A stretch of 64,000 nucleotides of DNA from Hymenopus coronatus (lineage: Eukaryota; Arthropoda; Insecta; Mantodea; Hymenopodidae), in contig CM060900.1 in NCBI GenBank assembly GCA_030762935.1, forward strand, positions 404,015,632-404,079,631. Reading direction: 5' to 3'. The notes under the pieces are model-generated. The model had not been told where the DNA came from. It worked only from the letters and a program-made list of their open reading frames with translations, and searched no databases. Made by a program: the position numbers and the translations under genes. Positions 23,101 through 35,223 of this stretch are shown here, in pieces. Each line of letters starts with the position of its first letter. The stretch's first letter is position 1.

Positions 23101-24175
23101 GTCGTTAGATATTTAGGTACGTGGATCGGTTTTTACATTGTTCGGACAATAGGTAGGTAAGTAGTTATGTGGGTGGCTGCGTGTTTAGGTTGGTTAATTG
23201 GGTGGATAGGAAAATAGGTCGGTCGGTATGTAGGCAGGTGTGTTGGTGCGTTTTTGTGTGGGTAGCCAAGTGGAAACTTTTGTTCATTGTTGGGAAGGTA
23301 GGTAGAAATATAGGTGGTTAGATAGGTAGTTGGCTGGGAGAGTAGGTAACAAGGCAGAAAAGTAAGTAGGTAGATGGGTAGGTGGGTGGGTTTTTAGGTA
23401 GGTAGTTTGTTAGGTTCATAGTTAGTTGGTTTGATGAATACAAAGGTGGGTGGAAGGCTAGGTAAGTAGGTGGTTAGGTAATTAAGAAGGTAGGTTTTTC
23501 CGTCGCTGGGAATTTAGATAGGTACGTGGTTGGGTGGTTGAATGGTTGGGCAAGTGGATTAAGTGTGCCGATACGTGTATGGTTGGTAGCTAGATGTGTA
23601 GTTATGTAGATAGTTGGGTTGTTGGGTGGTTGGTGTTCTGTGTGGGTGTAGGTAGGTAAGTTTTAGGTGGGTCGGAAGTCGGCCCGTCATTATGTCCGTC
23701 GCTCGAATAGTAGTTATATAGGTACGTACGGAGGTCGGTCGGTAAGTCATTATGTCGCGCAAACGTTTGGACTTTCGGAAGGTCTGTGGGTTAGTAGGTA
23801 GGACATTCGATCATTAGATAAGCAGATTGTTAGGTCGTTCGTTAAGTAGGTCTACCAGTCGGTCTGTAGGTAAGTCGGTCGTTAGGTGGGCCAGATGCTC
23901 AATCGCTCGGTAGATAGATAGCTGGGTAGGTAAGGGAAGATGTAGGTATTTAGGTGGGGGATTATGTAGATAGATGGTTAGCTAGGTAGATACGCACGTA
24001 TATTGGTGAGTGGATAAGTAGATATTAAGGTTGATATGTAGGTTAGTTGGGTAGATAGGTGAATTAAGTAGGTATATAGGTGAGTAGGTTGGCGGATGTT
24101 TGGGTAGGGTCAGATGGTGGGTAGTGTGGTCGATTGTGGAGCTAGATTGGTGGTAGGAAGGTAGATTTAAAGATG
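19985..24175 (+). repeat. ~4.2-kb degenerate tetranucleotide block (GATA/GGTA/GGTC)
   Basis: A pure (GATA)n core at about 20020-20122, led in by GACA units, passes into more than 4 kb of diverged GGTA, GGTC, GATA, GGTG and CGGT units on the + strand. The strand is strongly G+T-rich and C-poor throughout, and the four-base rhythm persists to the start of the CTA repeat at 24195. The - strand open frames with YLPTYLP-like periodic peptides (for example near 20921-20460, 21746-21393, 22836-22450) reflect the tetramer read in three frames, not a gene. GC-rich GGTC units appear mainly in the left and central part, GGTA/GGTG-rich units near 20650-20930 and 21550-22400. Confidence 0.92.
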
Positions 24176-24194
24176 GGTGGGTGCCTGGCTTGAT

Positions 24195-24196
24195 AT

Positions 24197-24291
<95 letters not shown>

Positions 24292-24292
24292 T

Positions 24293-24353
<61 letters not shown>

Positions 24354-24405
24354 GCTACTACAACCACCACTACTACTACCACTACCACCACCACCCCCAC
24401 CGTCA
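24195..24405. repeat. (CTA)n microsatellite with degenerate right flank
   Basis: About 55 nearly uninterrupted CTA/TAC units, then a degenerate CCA/CCT-rich edge to 24405. The open frames of poly-Leu, poly-Thr, poly-Tyr and poly-Val are repeat artefacts. Confidence 0.95.
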
Positions 24406-24535
24406 CTTCACTTGATTTTGTAGGAAAAGAATGCAAGTTTTCTCAAATGTGGATCAAACTAAATTCTCTAGAATTGTCTCTACATGTTCTTAAAACTTGT
24501 ATCAAAGCATATCAATCAGATAGAATGGGTTGTTG

Positions 24536-24537
<2 letters not shown>

Positions 24538-24606
<69 letters not shown>
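24538..24606. repeat. (TTA)n microsatellite
   Basis: About 23 TTA units preceded by TTGTTGTTG, 130 bp from the CTA tract. Confidence 0.95.
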
Positions 24607-24609
<3 letters not shown>

Positions 24610-25540
24610 ATATCTCTGCAAGATCTTAAATACATATCAAAGCCTCATATTGCCACACCCACTGTTTAGTTCAAGGGACTCGCTTTGCTGCGGAGAGTAT
24701 GAACTAAGACAAATGTACTTTTTACAACAGTTGGGCGTACATACGGGGACACAGCTATATGCAATCCTATACATCAGGGGAAATAATCCGCACAATTCAA
24801 TGAAAAGGACGTGGATGGGTTAACTAAGCTACCAATTAAAAGACAACATGTGTATTTCAAAATGGCATTTTATAGCATTACCTTAGGTTTCTTCATGGCA
24901 CGAGGCCAAACTTGGCGTCCTAGTTACACGTCCTTTCCCTTCGTGATCTTCACAACTAATGAGGAAAGTCCCACCCTACCTGTTGTTTTTATGAAAGCTA
25001 AAGTTGACAAAGTTGCCATCATGTAAGAATTATTAATTTCCAATGTTACCACATCCTGTGCATTCAACCAAGTTGTGACAATATAGAATTAATCACCATT
25101 TTTATGAGGATTGAACACATGAATTGGAGCAGAGAATAATAAAGGACATTATTCAGGACGCTACCTATTATCAGCTTGAATGGATAAACGTTTCAAGACT
25201 ATTTAATCAGACGAAAGTTACTCAGTTTGCAATTAAACGTAGTAATTTTACGGGTTCATCCTTCAAAACCGATATTGTAATTTGGTCTGTATTTTATGTA
25301 CATACTGATTGGCATAATGCATTAAAAGAACTTTTATGGAGTCGTTTTGCAATGAACTGTAAGCATACTGTAAAAATGTATTTATTTACTAATAAATTGG
25401 TTACAATTAAGTCTTTAATTCATTGCTGCAAACAATTCACTCGAGATTTCGACGCTAAGGCTGTAGACAGTTTTCTCTACATGTCACTGTTGGCACGCCA
25501 CTGCGCACTAATACCACACCGAAGTCTGACTCACTAGTCA
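24610..25540 (+). other. Unassigned region with one 137-codon open frame
   Basis: The + strand frame 25124-25537 (starting with a TTG-like codon) is open for 137 codons, with segments such as YQLEWINVSRLFNQTKVT and DWHNALKELLWSRFAMN. It matches no family I recognise. It ends at the edge of the GC-rich gypsy element, so its tail beyond about 25490 may belong to that element. A shorter frame at 24811-25026 is equally unassigned. Not called as a gene. Confidence 0.35.
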
Positions 25541-25559
25541 CTGATTTGCAATTCTTTCC

Positions 25560-28460
25560 TGCTTTTGTAGCTAAAATGAAGTCACAGAACCTTCTGGAAG
25601 CATGTGGATGCCGAAGTATCTGGAAGATTCTGCTCTCGCAATCCACGGCTTACGGCTGCCGCGTTGTTCTGATATAGAGTTGTAATCCTGCAGTCTCTGG
25701 ACGCAACGACGTGTCTGTCTCTCCAGATTCCTGAAACGTAATAGCCAGGTAAGAGAGGAGCGTTCAGACCTCAGGTGGAATGGCTGACAATTACAGGTAC
25801 AAATGGAAGTTCTCCAGCACCTTCATCAGTACCAAAGGCTCTCGCCGGCTAACGCAGTAGTTATTCCCTACTTTGAAGAGCTCCTGCTGTAGTAGACAAT
25901 TGTCCGCTCTTGGCCACCATGGACCTGTGATAGAACGCGCCATGCCGGTGTTGCTGGCATCGGACTCCACAATAAAGTTGCCACCGGGTTGTGGAAATCC
26001 TAATATAGAAGCACTGCAGATTGCTGAATTTAGCGCCTGGAACGCACTTTCTGCCTCTTCTGATAATGTGTAAGTCACCTGCTCTTCCGTCAGACGAGAA
26101 AGGGGTTTCGCAAAATTGGAGAAACCTGTGATGAACCAGTAGTAGAAGCTGCATAGGCCCCGGATGCTTCGCAGCTTTTCTTTGTCTTTCGGGCAAGGTT
26201 AGTCTCTCACTGCCAGTCTCTCTCCTTCTGCGGGGTCGTGGTTACCCCAAATGGCGAGATCATGTGTCGCAAGTAGTTCACCTCATTGCATAAGAGTTGG
26301 TATTTCTTCGCGTTCAACTTCAGGCCTGCGGTTTTTCTGGTATCTTGATAAGATTTTCGAGATGTTCTTCTGAGTCACAGCCCACAATGATGATATCATC
26401 CTACTAGAACAGGTGGGAATCATAATTCAACCTGTCATCTCTGATTCCATTAGGCACTGGAAGGTGACAGGCGCGTTACAGAGACCATATATTATAACAA
26501 TAAATTCCCAAAGCCCTGGTCCAGTTGAGAGTGCGGTCTTCCCTTAGTCTCTAAGATCTAAGACCACTTGGAAGTAACCGATTCCAAGTTATAGGTCGAG
26601 TACTACTGTCGGCAGCAAGTGTGTCCGGGATGTCGTTAATTCGAGGTAAGGGGAAACAGTCCTTTCCGGTGAGGGCATTCGGCTTCCTATAGTCCACTCA
26701 CAAGCGTAGCTCTTCCTCTTCTTCACCAAGACTACAGTTTAGCACTAAGAGGTTGGCAGATTCTTCAATGATTTCCATTGGTTTCATTACCTCCAACATG
26801 TCCTATGCTTCTGCTTTCTTCACCAGGGGAATACGCCTTGGTTTTTAGTGCTTATGAGGGCATCTTCGGTGTCGATATTATGGAGTACTCGTCAGTGCGA
26901 CCGTAAATGAGGTTACCTTCGCTGAACAGAGACTGGTATTGGCAGAGTACACATCGGACGCTATGCAGTATTGAAGTGGTCATATGATTGGATGTCCTCT
27001 TCAGCAAGACCTTAAGCCTGGGGCCCAGGTTCTGCTACGGTGCTGGCTGGTCGGAGCCATTTTACAGCGATATACTCGCAGCTGGTTCGCACTATCCTAA
27101 CTCCGGCCCGGTCTGGATGTCTCCTGATCGGTGTACATGAAGTTGAGCAGCCTTATGGGTACTTCCTCCCGGCTGGCAACTATGCTCGAAAAACTCATAA
27201 TTCGTGTAGTTCCAATGCCAATTCTCTTTAACGACTTCCCTCCAGATGCGCCTTCACCACCACCTAGCTTCTCACAGCCACAATTACGTTGTCCTTCAGG
27301 ATCACCCTTGCAGATCTAGGGCGCTATTTACCGAAGTAGCTGAGTGCTCTTAAACCCGATTGATCATCATAATCATAATCCTGCTGATCCGAGGATGTTT
27401 ACGTTGGCTCCGGAGCATCTCATCTCGGCCGAATCGCAGAATACTCCCGAAGTTGTTCGTGGCCTCGTGGCTCCTGAGGGTATCCAATCCCGCATGACAT
27501 CTTCATTTATCCCCACAGGGAACAGCCACGCACCTTAATTGTTCCGTTCCATATAAAGTCCAACAGAGCCTCCTTTTCCACTGGCAAGATGTCGCCCAAC
27601 GCCGTCACTAATTTGGAGGACTGGCTGGTGTTCGAGAGGACAAGCTCTTCCCCACGTTAAACTTTAATTATAGTTCCGGCTGCACCTGTGTCTACTACCA
27701 TCTGACGCCATTTCCCTTGTATCCAGGTGTTTGATATAAGGTTTTCGTCCACTCTTCTGCATATACACGTGGCGTCATTCGATAGGGGTGCTGCAGACAG
27801 GCCCGATGTATCCATCCCTATGCCGGCCCTTACTGGCTCACCGCCTGTTCGTCATTTTATTATGGGTGGTGTGTGTTGTGGGTCCATCTCTAGGTGGCTT
27901 GGCTGATCACATCCTCAGAACACACTACTTAAAGGTGTTCTTCTTTGTAGCTGCCTCTAGGTTGCTTTTCTCTCCCTGTCATAATCTTCAAGATGGGCGC
28001 AACTGTTGCCTTGGCCACCTTCATTCTAGAAGCTGCCGTTAAACCCTCGTGGTTCCTCTTATAGTCACCCAGTATCAGGCGTTCTCGTATCTCGACGTCA
28101 CGCACGCATTCGACAAAGGAGCTGCAGCTTCCTGGCACACGTAACTAGCTGTTCGATGGCCAGGCCAAATTCCTACATCGTCTAACCCGGCCGTTGAAAC
28201 TTCGTCTTAAGCTGACTCGTTAGGCTATAGCCAAGCGATGGTTCCCGAATTCGATCTCGAGGGCCAGATTTCACCGACTTTGCTGACGGCGAAATCATAT
28301 TCAGTATTTTGGCCACTCATTCCTTTCTGCTTGCTATCAACAGTTCTGCTTCCTCTCCTGCTGACCTTTGGTTTTTGCTGGTGGAGAACTGTTGTTGGAA
28401 GACTTCAAAGGTGGTTGTCCTGTCTTATTTGGGTGGCTTGGCGCGCGCGGATGTTGTATT
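25560..28460 (-). mobile_element. Truncated Ty3/gypsy retrotransposon (gag, protease, RT, RNase H)
   Basis: Down the - strand: gag-like frame 28140-27930 with RDVEIRERLILGDYKRNHEG; protease near 27701-27663 with MVVDTGAAGTIIK; RT from about 26860 with RRIPLVKKAEA, IIEESANLL, VDYRKPNALTGKDCFPLPRI and a damaged catalytic box ending DDIIIVG near 26395; RT tail GLCSFYYWFITGFSNFAKPL near 26140-26080; RNase H 26078-25791 with SDASNTGMA and NNYCVSRREPLVLMKVLENF; then a tether-like region to about 25560. Integrase and LTRs were not seen. Stops and shifts interrupt the RT. Its GC content is much higher than that of the surrounding DNA. Confidence 0.88.
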
Positions 28461-28519
28461 GCGTCTGGGCGTCTTGACCTTAATTTTTTTTAGCCTTGTG
28501 TAGATCATGTGTGTGTACG

Positions 28520-28525
<6 letters not shown>

Positions 28526-28552
<27 letters not shown>
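28526..28552. repeat. (GT)n microsatellite at a transposon boundary
   Basis: About 13 GT units, with more GTGT just before them, lie between the upstream edge of the gypsy element and the start of the hAT relic. Confidence 0.9.
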
Positions 28553-29665
28553 AGTCAAACATGAAGATCAAACGTCAGGCTTGTTGTTTCTTTTAGCAGT
28601 AATTTATAAAAACTGGGAAGCCTCTTAGGGCTAAAGGCTCCTCTCATTGCATCATCACACTGCAAGTCTAATAACTCTAATTGGGGCCTCTCTGATGCTT
28701 TATCAACATCGAAAGTGAAAAGCGATGTGAAAACAATCTTCAGGTTCCAATTTTTCAGAATCGATTAATTTATTTGCAAATTATTCTTAATGCCATGAGT
28801 TACCTTTGCAAATGAGACAATATCAAAACACGTTTCTGGATATTGGTCTTTATAGACATCAGGTGTAGCAAAATGCACCCAGTTCTTCAAAGAAATTTGT
28901 CTGTTCTAAAATGTCAGTTTAAACGATTTAATAGCACTGTACACATCACTGAAAACTTTCTCTTTGCCTTGCTAGGTTTAAGGCATTAAAATGTTTGGTC
29001 ATGTCAACCAAAAATGCTAAGCAGGGCAACGTCTCGGGGGCACCTAAAAATTCACACGCGTTTGCTATCTTTTCCAGAATTTCGCTAGTTTCCTCCCGCA
29101 GAGCAGAAAATCTAGCTAACGTTTGGCCAAGACTTTGAATGGCAAATTACGTCGTCGTATTCGCTGTTCATTTCATCAAGAAAAGTCTTCAAGCTGCGGA
29201 GGTTTGATGCCCTAAAACAGATAAAGTTTATTAATTTCGAAACCGCCTGCATAACACCAGGGTGATTAGCTATCTTTGTACATAGCGTCTTCTGTTTCAT
29301 AACGCAATGCCACTTCCGTATTTGCCGACATAAGACTCGACTTTTTTGTTCATCAGGTGTCCGTTCCAAGGTTAACTCTTGCCTTGTTTGGGTGCATCTG
29401 TAGTTACATTGCACAATGTTTTCCATTTAATTCCCATATTATCCACAGTTTTTAAAATACCATCAAATATGTCGCTACCTTTTGTGGTTCCATGCACACT
29501 TCTCGCTTCTCTAAGTTCTCCTGTAATTGAACAGTGTAACCCAAATACCTGCTAAGTGCCAACAAGTTATTTTGGAGATATAGAGAAAAAACGTAACACA
29601 GGAGTTTTCATTATAAATGTTACTATTTGATATAATGTGCACTAAATAGCAAGAACATTGTAACT

Positions 29666-29908
29666 TTTTTGGTAGTGTTTAACGCCCACTTTAACTATTT
29701 ATGGCACCGCAGGCGATGACTCTGGTGATACATGAATGATGATAGAGCATCGGTAGAATGCGATGGCGGGGGAAATCGGAGCACCCGGAGAAAACCCGTC
29801 CCAGCGCCGCTTTGTGCACCACAAATTTCCCATGCTGTCGCATGGGATCGAACCCCGGCCGTCTAGGTGAGAGGCGAGTGGTCTAACCACTCGGCCACGG
29901 CGCGGCCA
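29666..29908 (-). repeat. tRNA-derived SINE family A, best-preserved copy, with TSD
   Basis: On the - strand the head has A box TGGCCGAGTGG and B box GGTTCGATCCC, a serine/leucine-tRNA-like start. The body passes through CGGGTTTTCTCCGGGTGCTC and ATCATTCATGTATCACCAGA to a tail ACTACCAAAAAA. Target-site duplications ATTGTAACT (+ strand) lie at 29657-29665 and 29909-29917. Many CpGs survive, so this is the youngest-looking of the copies. It interrupts the hAT relic. Confidence 0.9.
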
Positions 29909-30774
29909 ATTGTAACTAGATTGTTATGTATAATTAATATTGCGTCACAGAAATAGTATCACAATGGTAAAGTCAGAAATAGTAAACATAGATAAGTGCC
30001 TCGTTTACTCAGAAAGTTCCAAGGTAGCTTCAGTCTTAGTACCGATAGGTTATTGAAAGGAAACTCACAAACAAATCAGTCCACATTAGAATGACACAAG
30101 TTCTCATAGAATGGTCTATATTTACAGGCAAATAAGGTATTATAGGTAACAAGCCTTCTTTTTTTATTGCTAAGTACTCTTTTTCTCTTCGATTCCGTGG
30201 AATATTGCATTTCTGATGTCAGAAACATTCACTCCCTTTTTTATAATATTAACATTGTTCCAAATTTTCAATTCGCTAAAAGTATATTTCACTCCTATGA
30301 CTCCGGGATTTCTTGCTGAGAAGTGTAACATCGATACATTTGAGACCTGCAAATGTTTCGTTGTCATCAAGGAATCAGTAGCAGAATGAATTGAACATAC
30401 TTGGTTCATTTGCGGCAACGACTTCAAATTCCATATCATATGCAGCAGATCTTACAATAGCATGTAGGTCTACAGGTACAAATTGCCTTGGACAGCCTCC
30501 TCCTCTTCTCCTCTATCTCACAACAAGTAGCTGTGGACGGATACTAGGAACTTTGTTCAATGATGTCAAAGAGTCCAATTGACACAAGATAAACAAGATG
30601 GAAGACCATTATCATCAAGCTCCTGAACTGTTTCCCTCTATGTCTGAAATCAGCTATTCGCACTTAGCAGACTTATGGGTAAACAAGTGGGAAACATATC
30701 AGAGCTACCATCTTATGAAGAGTGTATGAACTAAGTTAACAAATCTGGCACATGGCCATGTCTTGGGTTTTTAT

Positions 30775-30865
30775 TTTAGTTTTTTTTATAGTGTTTAAAG
30801 CCCGTTTTACTACTTTGACCCGCAGGTGAGTGTCTTGGGTGCATTGGCAATGGTACATAGATGGA
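30775..30865 (-). repeat. SINE family A, 3' fragment
   Basis: The + strand reads TATAGTGTTTAAAGCCCGTT then TACTACTTTGACCCGCAGG, a diverged match to the 3' end of family A as seen at 29670-29720 (GGTAGTGTTTAACGCCC, GCACCGCAGGCGATG). The head is missing. Confidence 0.6.
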
Positions 30866-31659
30866 TTCAAATGAAAAAACTAATGGTTTTCAAAAAATGA
30901 CACATAGCAGGTATTTGAGTTACATTTTTGAATTGTGAAGCCCGTGTCCACGCCTCTAACAAACATAAGTAAATATGCTGTATCCATCTGTCAGTACTCT
31001 CATCACACGCAATGTAAAAGTACTCGAGCATTTTCCTCTTCTCAATCAGTTGATGCCTTGCACTAACAGCTAATTCTTTAACACATTTGCTTACGGCGTT
31101 TATTGATAGAGAAACGATTTGAACAAAGTTGTTTTTTCGTTTCAGCAACAACCATGAGACTTTTTTCCTTTTTTTTTTTTTTTTAATAGCAAATTCTCAA
31201 TTCGGCAAACGGTTTTGCAAACCCAGCGATAAGTTTTGAAACATCGTAACTTGCTTTCGTAACATGTTTTATTTCAAATTTACGCCCTGAATTAGAAATT
31301 GCTTTGGTGAGTTTTTTTTCACCAGCGTTCCTTTGCCTTCGCAATATGCTCATGACCATTACACTTATCAAACTCGGCTGAAAGTTTTGTCTGGTAATGC
31401 CTTTTATAATGTATTTCTTTATAACTAGAACTCGGTCCCGGGTCACGAAATTGCCGGATTGAAGTTCAGTACACACAGAGTATAACTATGAAGTGATGGA
31501 TTAGGCGTGGTCTGTACTGCCCTTTGAAACGTATTGCACTATGCCAGACCTTCTTCAATTCCTGATTTTTTTTCTTATACCTTCTATCCTATATTTATCC
31601 CTGCATTTCTATTGTTTTCCTATTTTATTTCTTTTTTACACATAGATATGCAGGCATAT

Positions 31660-31760
31660 ACATATTTACAAACATCCATGTCCGAAGCGAGGCTCAACCC
31701 CGATCCCCTGCGCTACGAAGCACCAAAGCTAGGCACTTAAGCGAGTGCGGATATGGGGAT
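31660..31760 (-). repeat. Possible tRNA-like SINE head
   Basis: On the - strand GGGGTTGAGCCTCGCTTC resembles a B box with the T arm of a tRNA, after GCGCAGGGGATC. The A box is not convincing. A T/A-rich body follows. The call is weak. Confidence 0.3.
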
Positions 31761-31970
31761 CGGCAACTAGTAAATAAACCAGTGAAAGCTGAAACAGGCT
31801 GTAGACTGAAAAATATCGAAAATACGAAAGGATAGGTGTTTGACACTGAACGAACTTGTGGATGATTCAAATATATTTTGAGTGACAGGAGGAGAGCCTT
31901 TTCTTTCGATAAAGTGTAGGTGTATATTTTATTTACTGCAATGAATTTTTAGTGAATTTGGTTGTTTGAT

Positions 31971-31990
31971 GTTCAATTCAATTCAATTTA
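31971..31990 (-). repeat. LINE 3' terminal TTGAA-type tail
   Basis: AATAAATTGAATTGAATTGA on the - strand closes the LINE and matches in type the tail at 5455-5488. Confidence 0.75.
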
Positions 31991-34900
31991 TTTTGTCCAG
32001 TATGATCATGTACATGACATTTGGATACATCAGTTTACATTTAGAATTAAAAACATTTACAATAGTAAGAACAGTACAAATTCTGTAAGCAGTAACTATG
32101 GTCTATTTACAATAAAAGTTTACAAATGAGATCAGATAGCTTCAAGTTTAAGATATTTACAATAAAAGATTAGTACAGATTAGTTGGCATAAAATGCGAG
32201 CAACCTGAGCCAGGATCACAGTTATACCAAGTTATAACTATTTTAGACGAAAGGAGGTTCTGTGAAATAAGCCTCAACACTATAGAAACAGTTTTTTTTT
32301 TGTAAAAAGGATTCAACACCAGATTTGAATTTTTTAAAACATGTAATTTCCCTCAGTTGCTGAGGTAGTCTATTGTACAAAGTAATGCAACTAAACAGTG
32401 TAGTATGATCAAATATCATTGTGTTATGAGTTATACTGCATAATTATTGATTATTTCTAGTGCCATGATTATGTTTATCTTTATTCAGTTGGAATATTGT
32501 GAGATTTTTTTTTCTGTGTGCCTTAAGGTTTCAAGGATGTAGATGCAAGGTACGGGTAGAATGTTTGGAGATTTAAATAATATTTTTCAGGACGTGTTGT
32601 TCTGTTTGCCTGCAATGATTCTGATTACCCTCTTTTGAATTTTAAATATGACATCCGATTTTTTACTCCAGAATATGATTCCATACGCAATAAGGCTATG
32701 GATGTATGCAAAGTACAGGCTTCTCAATATCATATGGCTTACCTTGTCCCTTATTACCCTGCGGGCAAAGCATGTTTGACTCAGCCTTGAGGCCAGCTTC
32801 TCTATATGTGTACAGCATTTCATGTTTTTATCTAACCATATTCCTAAGAATTTAATACTATTTACATATGTGATAGGTTTATTTTCAAGTTGCATGTGAG
32901 ACTGAAAAACGTTTGTGTTGCTGAGATGTCTGAAAGATACAGCTTGAGTTTTTTCTTTATTAATTAACAGTTTATTTTTAAGGAGCCATTGCTGTAACTG
33001 GCTCTCCGAGTCTGTTATATGTTCGGCAATATGGTTTTTGTTTCCACTAAAAGAAACGTTAGTATCATTCACAAATAACATTACATGACTTTTTTCAGTT
33101 GAGCTGGTAAATCATTGATATGAATTAGAAATATTAAAGGTCCTAGTACTGAACCCTGGGTTACTCCCATATTGAGGCACTTTATAAAGGAATTATAGGC
33201 TTCATATGTCTTTCTATGGTCATTTCTACTTGTTATTTCGACAAATGGAGCGCGATTACAGAGGTAGGAGGAACTCCATTCGTTTGCGGTTCCCCTTATT
33301 CCATAGCATCCCAGTTTTCCAGATAGTATTTTACGGTCTACAAGGTCAAACGTCTTTGATAAGTCTAAGAACATATTTATGTTGTGTTCCCTTTGATCCA
33401 ACAAATTATAAACTCTGTCTAAAAAGGCATGAATTGCTGTGAATCCACGTTGAGCAGTATTTAAAATGTTATATTTATTGAAAAATGATTCTAAGCGGTT
33501 AAGCATTCGTTTTTCAAATATTTTTGAAAGTGAAGATAATAATGAAATTGATCTATAACTTTCAAGCTTTGATTTCTCTCCTTCCTTAAATATTGGTTTT
33601 ATTTGGGCTATTTTTAAACAATTTGGAAAAATTCCTGAAGATAACGATAAGTTTATAATGTAACATTGGAGGTTACTGATATTATCATGACATTTTTTCC
33701 AAACAATATATGGTATACTATCCACCCCACACGTATATTTGGATTTTTGATTTTTTAATAATGTTTCCAGTTCACACTTATCAACTGGGTAAATAAAGAT
33801 TGAACTATGTGTGGTAGGAATACCGTTGGGGGACCAGTTCACCTGACTTGGTGGTTGCAATTTTTCAGGAATGCTAACAAAATATTCATTAAATTTGTGA
33901 GCCACTTCAATGGGTTTAGAGCCCCCTTACGTTTTAAGTTGAATTATTTCTTTTCCTTCCTAAATCCCAATTCTTTTTTTAGCTACCCTCTACATAGATT
34001 TAGATTTATTTCCGGAAGAGCTAATAATATTATCGTTGGGATATTTTTTTTGCCGCAATTATTACTTTTTTATATATTGTTCTGTATTTTATGAAGTAAG
34101 CTTTAAATTTATTACAATTGCTTTTTATATAGGTTGTTAAGGAAATTTAGTCCTTTCGAGGAATTTTGAACACCAGTAGTTATCCATGATTTTTCTGAGT
34201 TTTTATTCACTTTTAGTCGTTGTTTTGGCAATGCTATGTCTACGTAGTATTGCATAATTTTTAAAAAGGACTCACAGGCTATGTTTATGTCATTTGTTCC
34301 GAAAATATTATCCCAGCTTCCCATTATTAGTAAATTATTTAGCACATCAATACTATTTTTACTAAATATCCTTCTATGTAATCGTCGTATTCCTTTTTAT
34401 GTTTACCCTGAGAATTATTAACTACAGTAAACTCTTGTGCATAATGGTTAGAAAAACCAGAGTCAAAAACCCCAATATTTTTAACTACCAGAAATGAATG
34501 TCTCACCAATACTTGATCTATAAGGGTCTGAGTATTTAAGGTTACTCGGGTAGGTTCTTGTATAAGAGGTAACAGATTATGTAACACCATAAATTCCACA
34601 AGCTTTTTGTCCAATTTACCTGGGGTGAAATCTATTTTCCTATCATCTACTATTTATATATATTTTTAAAGCTTGATATTCCTTCCAGAATTCCTCCCTA
34701 TTTGGTTATAAGCATGTTATAAGTTACTATCAGGGGACCTATAAATTCACAGAATTATCAAGTTAAACTATATTATTTCCACCGTGCATGCCTCAAATTG
34801 TGAGTCTAAACAAATAGGGTGCTATTTAGGCAATTCTTTAAATGTATTGGCATCCCTAACAAATATACAAGAGCCACTATTTTTCTTTGAGGACCTACAA

Positions 34901-35165
34901 TAATACGAACCGAGTGTATAATTAGGTAAATATGTATATAGCTTTAATCTGTGGCTTGGTGAGCCAGTGTTCTGTAAAACATAAAATATCGTAGTTATTA
35001 CTTTGCAACATAACCTCAATATTGAGCAATGTATTCTTAATACTTTGAGTGATTTGGTGACAGATATTCAGAAGCTGACCTTGAGTCGTCTGAAGAACTT
35101 TGTTTAAGGCATTTGGCATTATATTTCTAGCCACATTTGTATTTACTGTAGAAGCATGCACTTTA
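31971..35165 (-). mobile_element. CR1/L2-like LINE ORF2: endonuclease and reverse transcriptase
   Basis: Down the - strand: endonuclease start with YDILCFTEHWLTKPQ near 34990-34945, SKKNSGSCIFVRD near 34890, QEPTRVTLNTQTLIDQVLV near 34560-34500, SGFSNHYAQEF near 34450, then linker KSWITTGVQNSSKGLNFL near 34190. RT 33905-33084 has CLKIAQIKPIFKEGEKSKLE, SYRSISLLSSLSKIFEKRM, MFLDLSKTFDLVDRKIL and GVTQGSVLGPLIFLIHINDL. The catalytic YADD box is degraded to FVNDTN at 33081-33064. The C-terminal half 33081-32587 has INKEKTQAVSF, YVNSIKFLGIWLDKNMKC and IQKRVIRIIAG. A short TTCAA-type tail (31971-31990) ends it. This is the most nearly complete LINE here, but stops and shifts remain. Confidence 0.88.
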
Positions 35166-35223
35166 CTTACCCTGGTGGCGATTGTCTTACCAGAGACACC
35201 AGTTTCACCAACTTTCTGAAATA

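Larger units (their letters stand above)
28565..31480 (-). mobile_element. hAT transposase relic of the GTF2IRD2-like type, split by a SINE
   Basis: Down the - strand: VTKASYDVSKLIAGFAKPFA near 31250-31190 matches the ASYxVxxxIAxxGKPFxD motif of these transposases. YFYIACDESTDRW near 31015-30975 is the catalytic-region DESTD block. VSKLINFICFRASNLRSLKT with FLDEMNSEYDDV is at 29250-29150. ELLDLQCDDAMRGAFS then PKRLPSFYKLL lies at 28690-28600, the C-terminal part. A family A SINE occupies 29666-29908 and a SINE 3' fragment 30775-30865. About 30160-30600 holds sequence I cannot assign to the transposase. Stops and shifts are abundant and no terminal repeats were found. Confidence 0.8.

Noticed and set aside
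19985..24175. CRISPR array or satellite with conserved long monomer
   Set aside because: The periodicity is four bases with no constant repeat-spacer structure, and the genome is eukaryotic.
24167..24608. Open frames of poly-Thr, poly-Leu, poly-Val and poly-Tyr
   Set aside because: They are translations of the CTA and TTA microsatellites.
25124..25537. A 137-codon open frame as a gene
   Set aside because: No family resemblance, a non-ATG start, no splice or promoter support, and it runs into the gypsy boundary.
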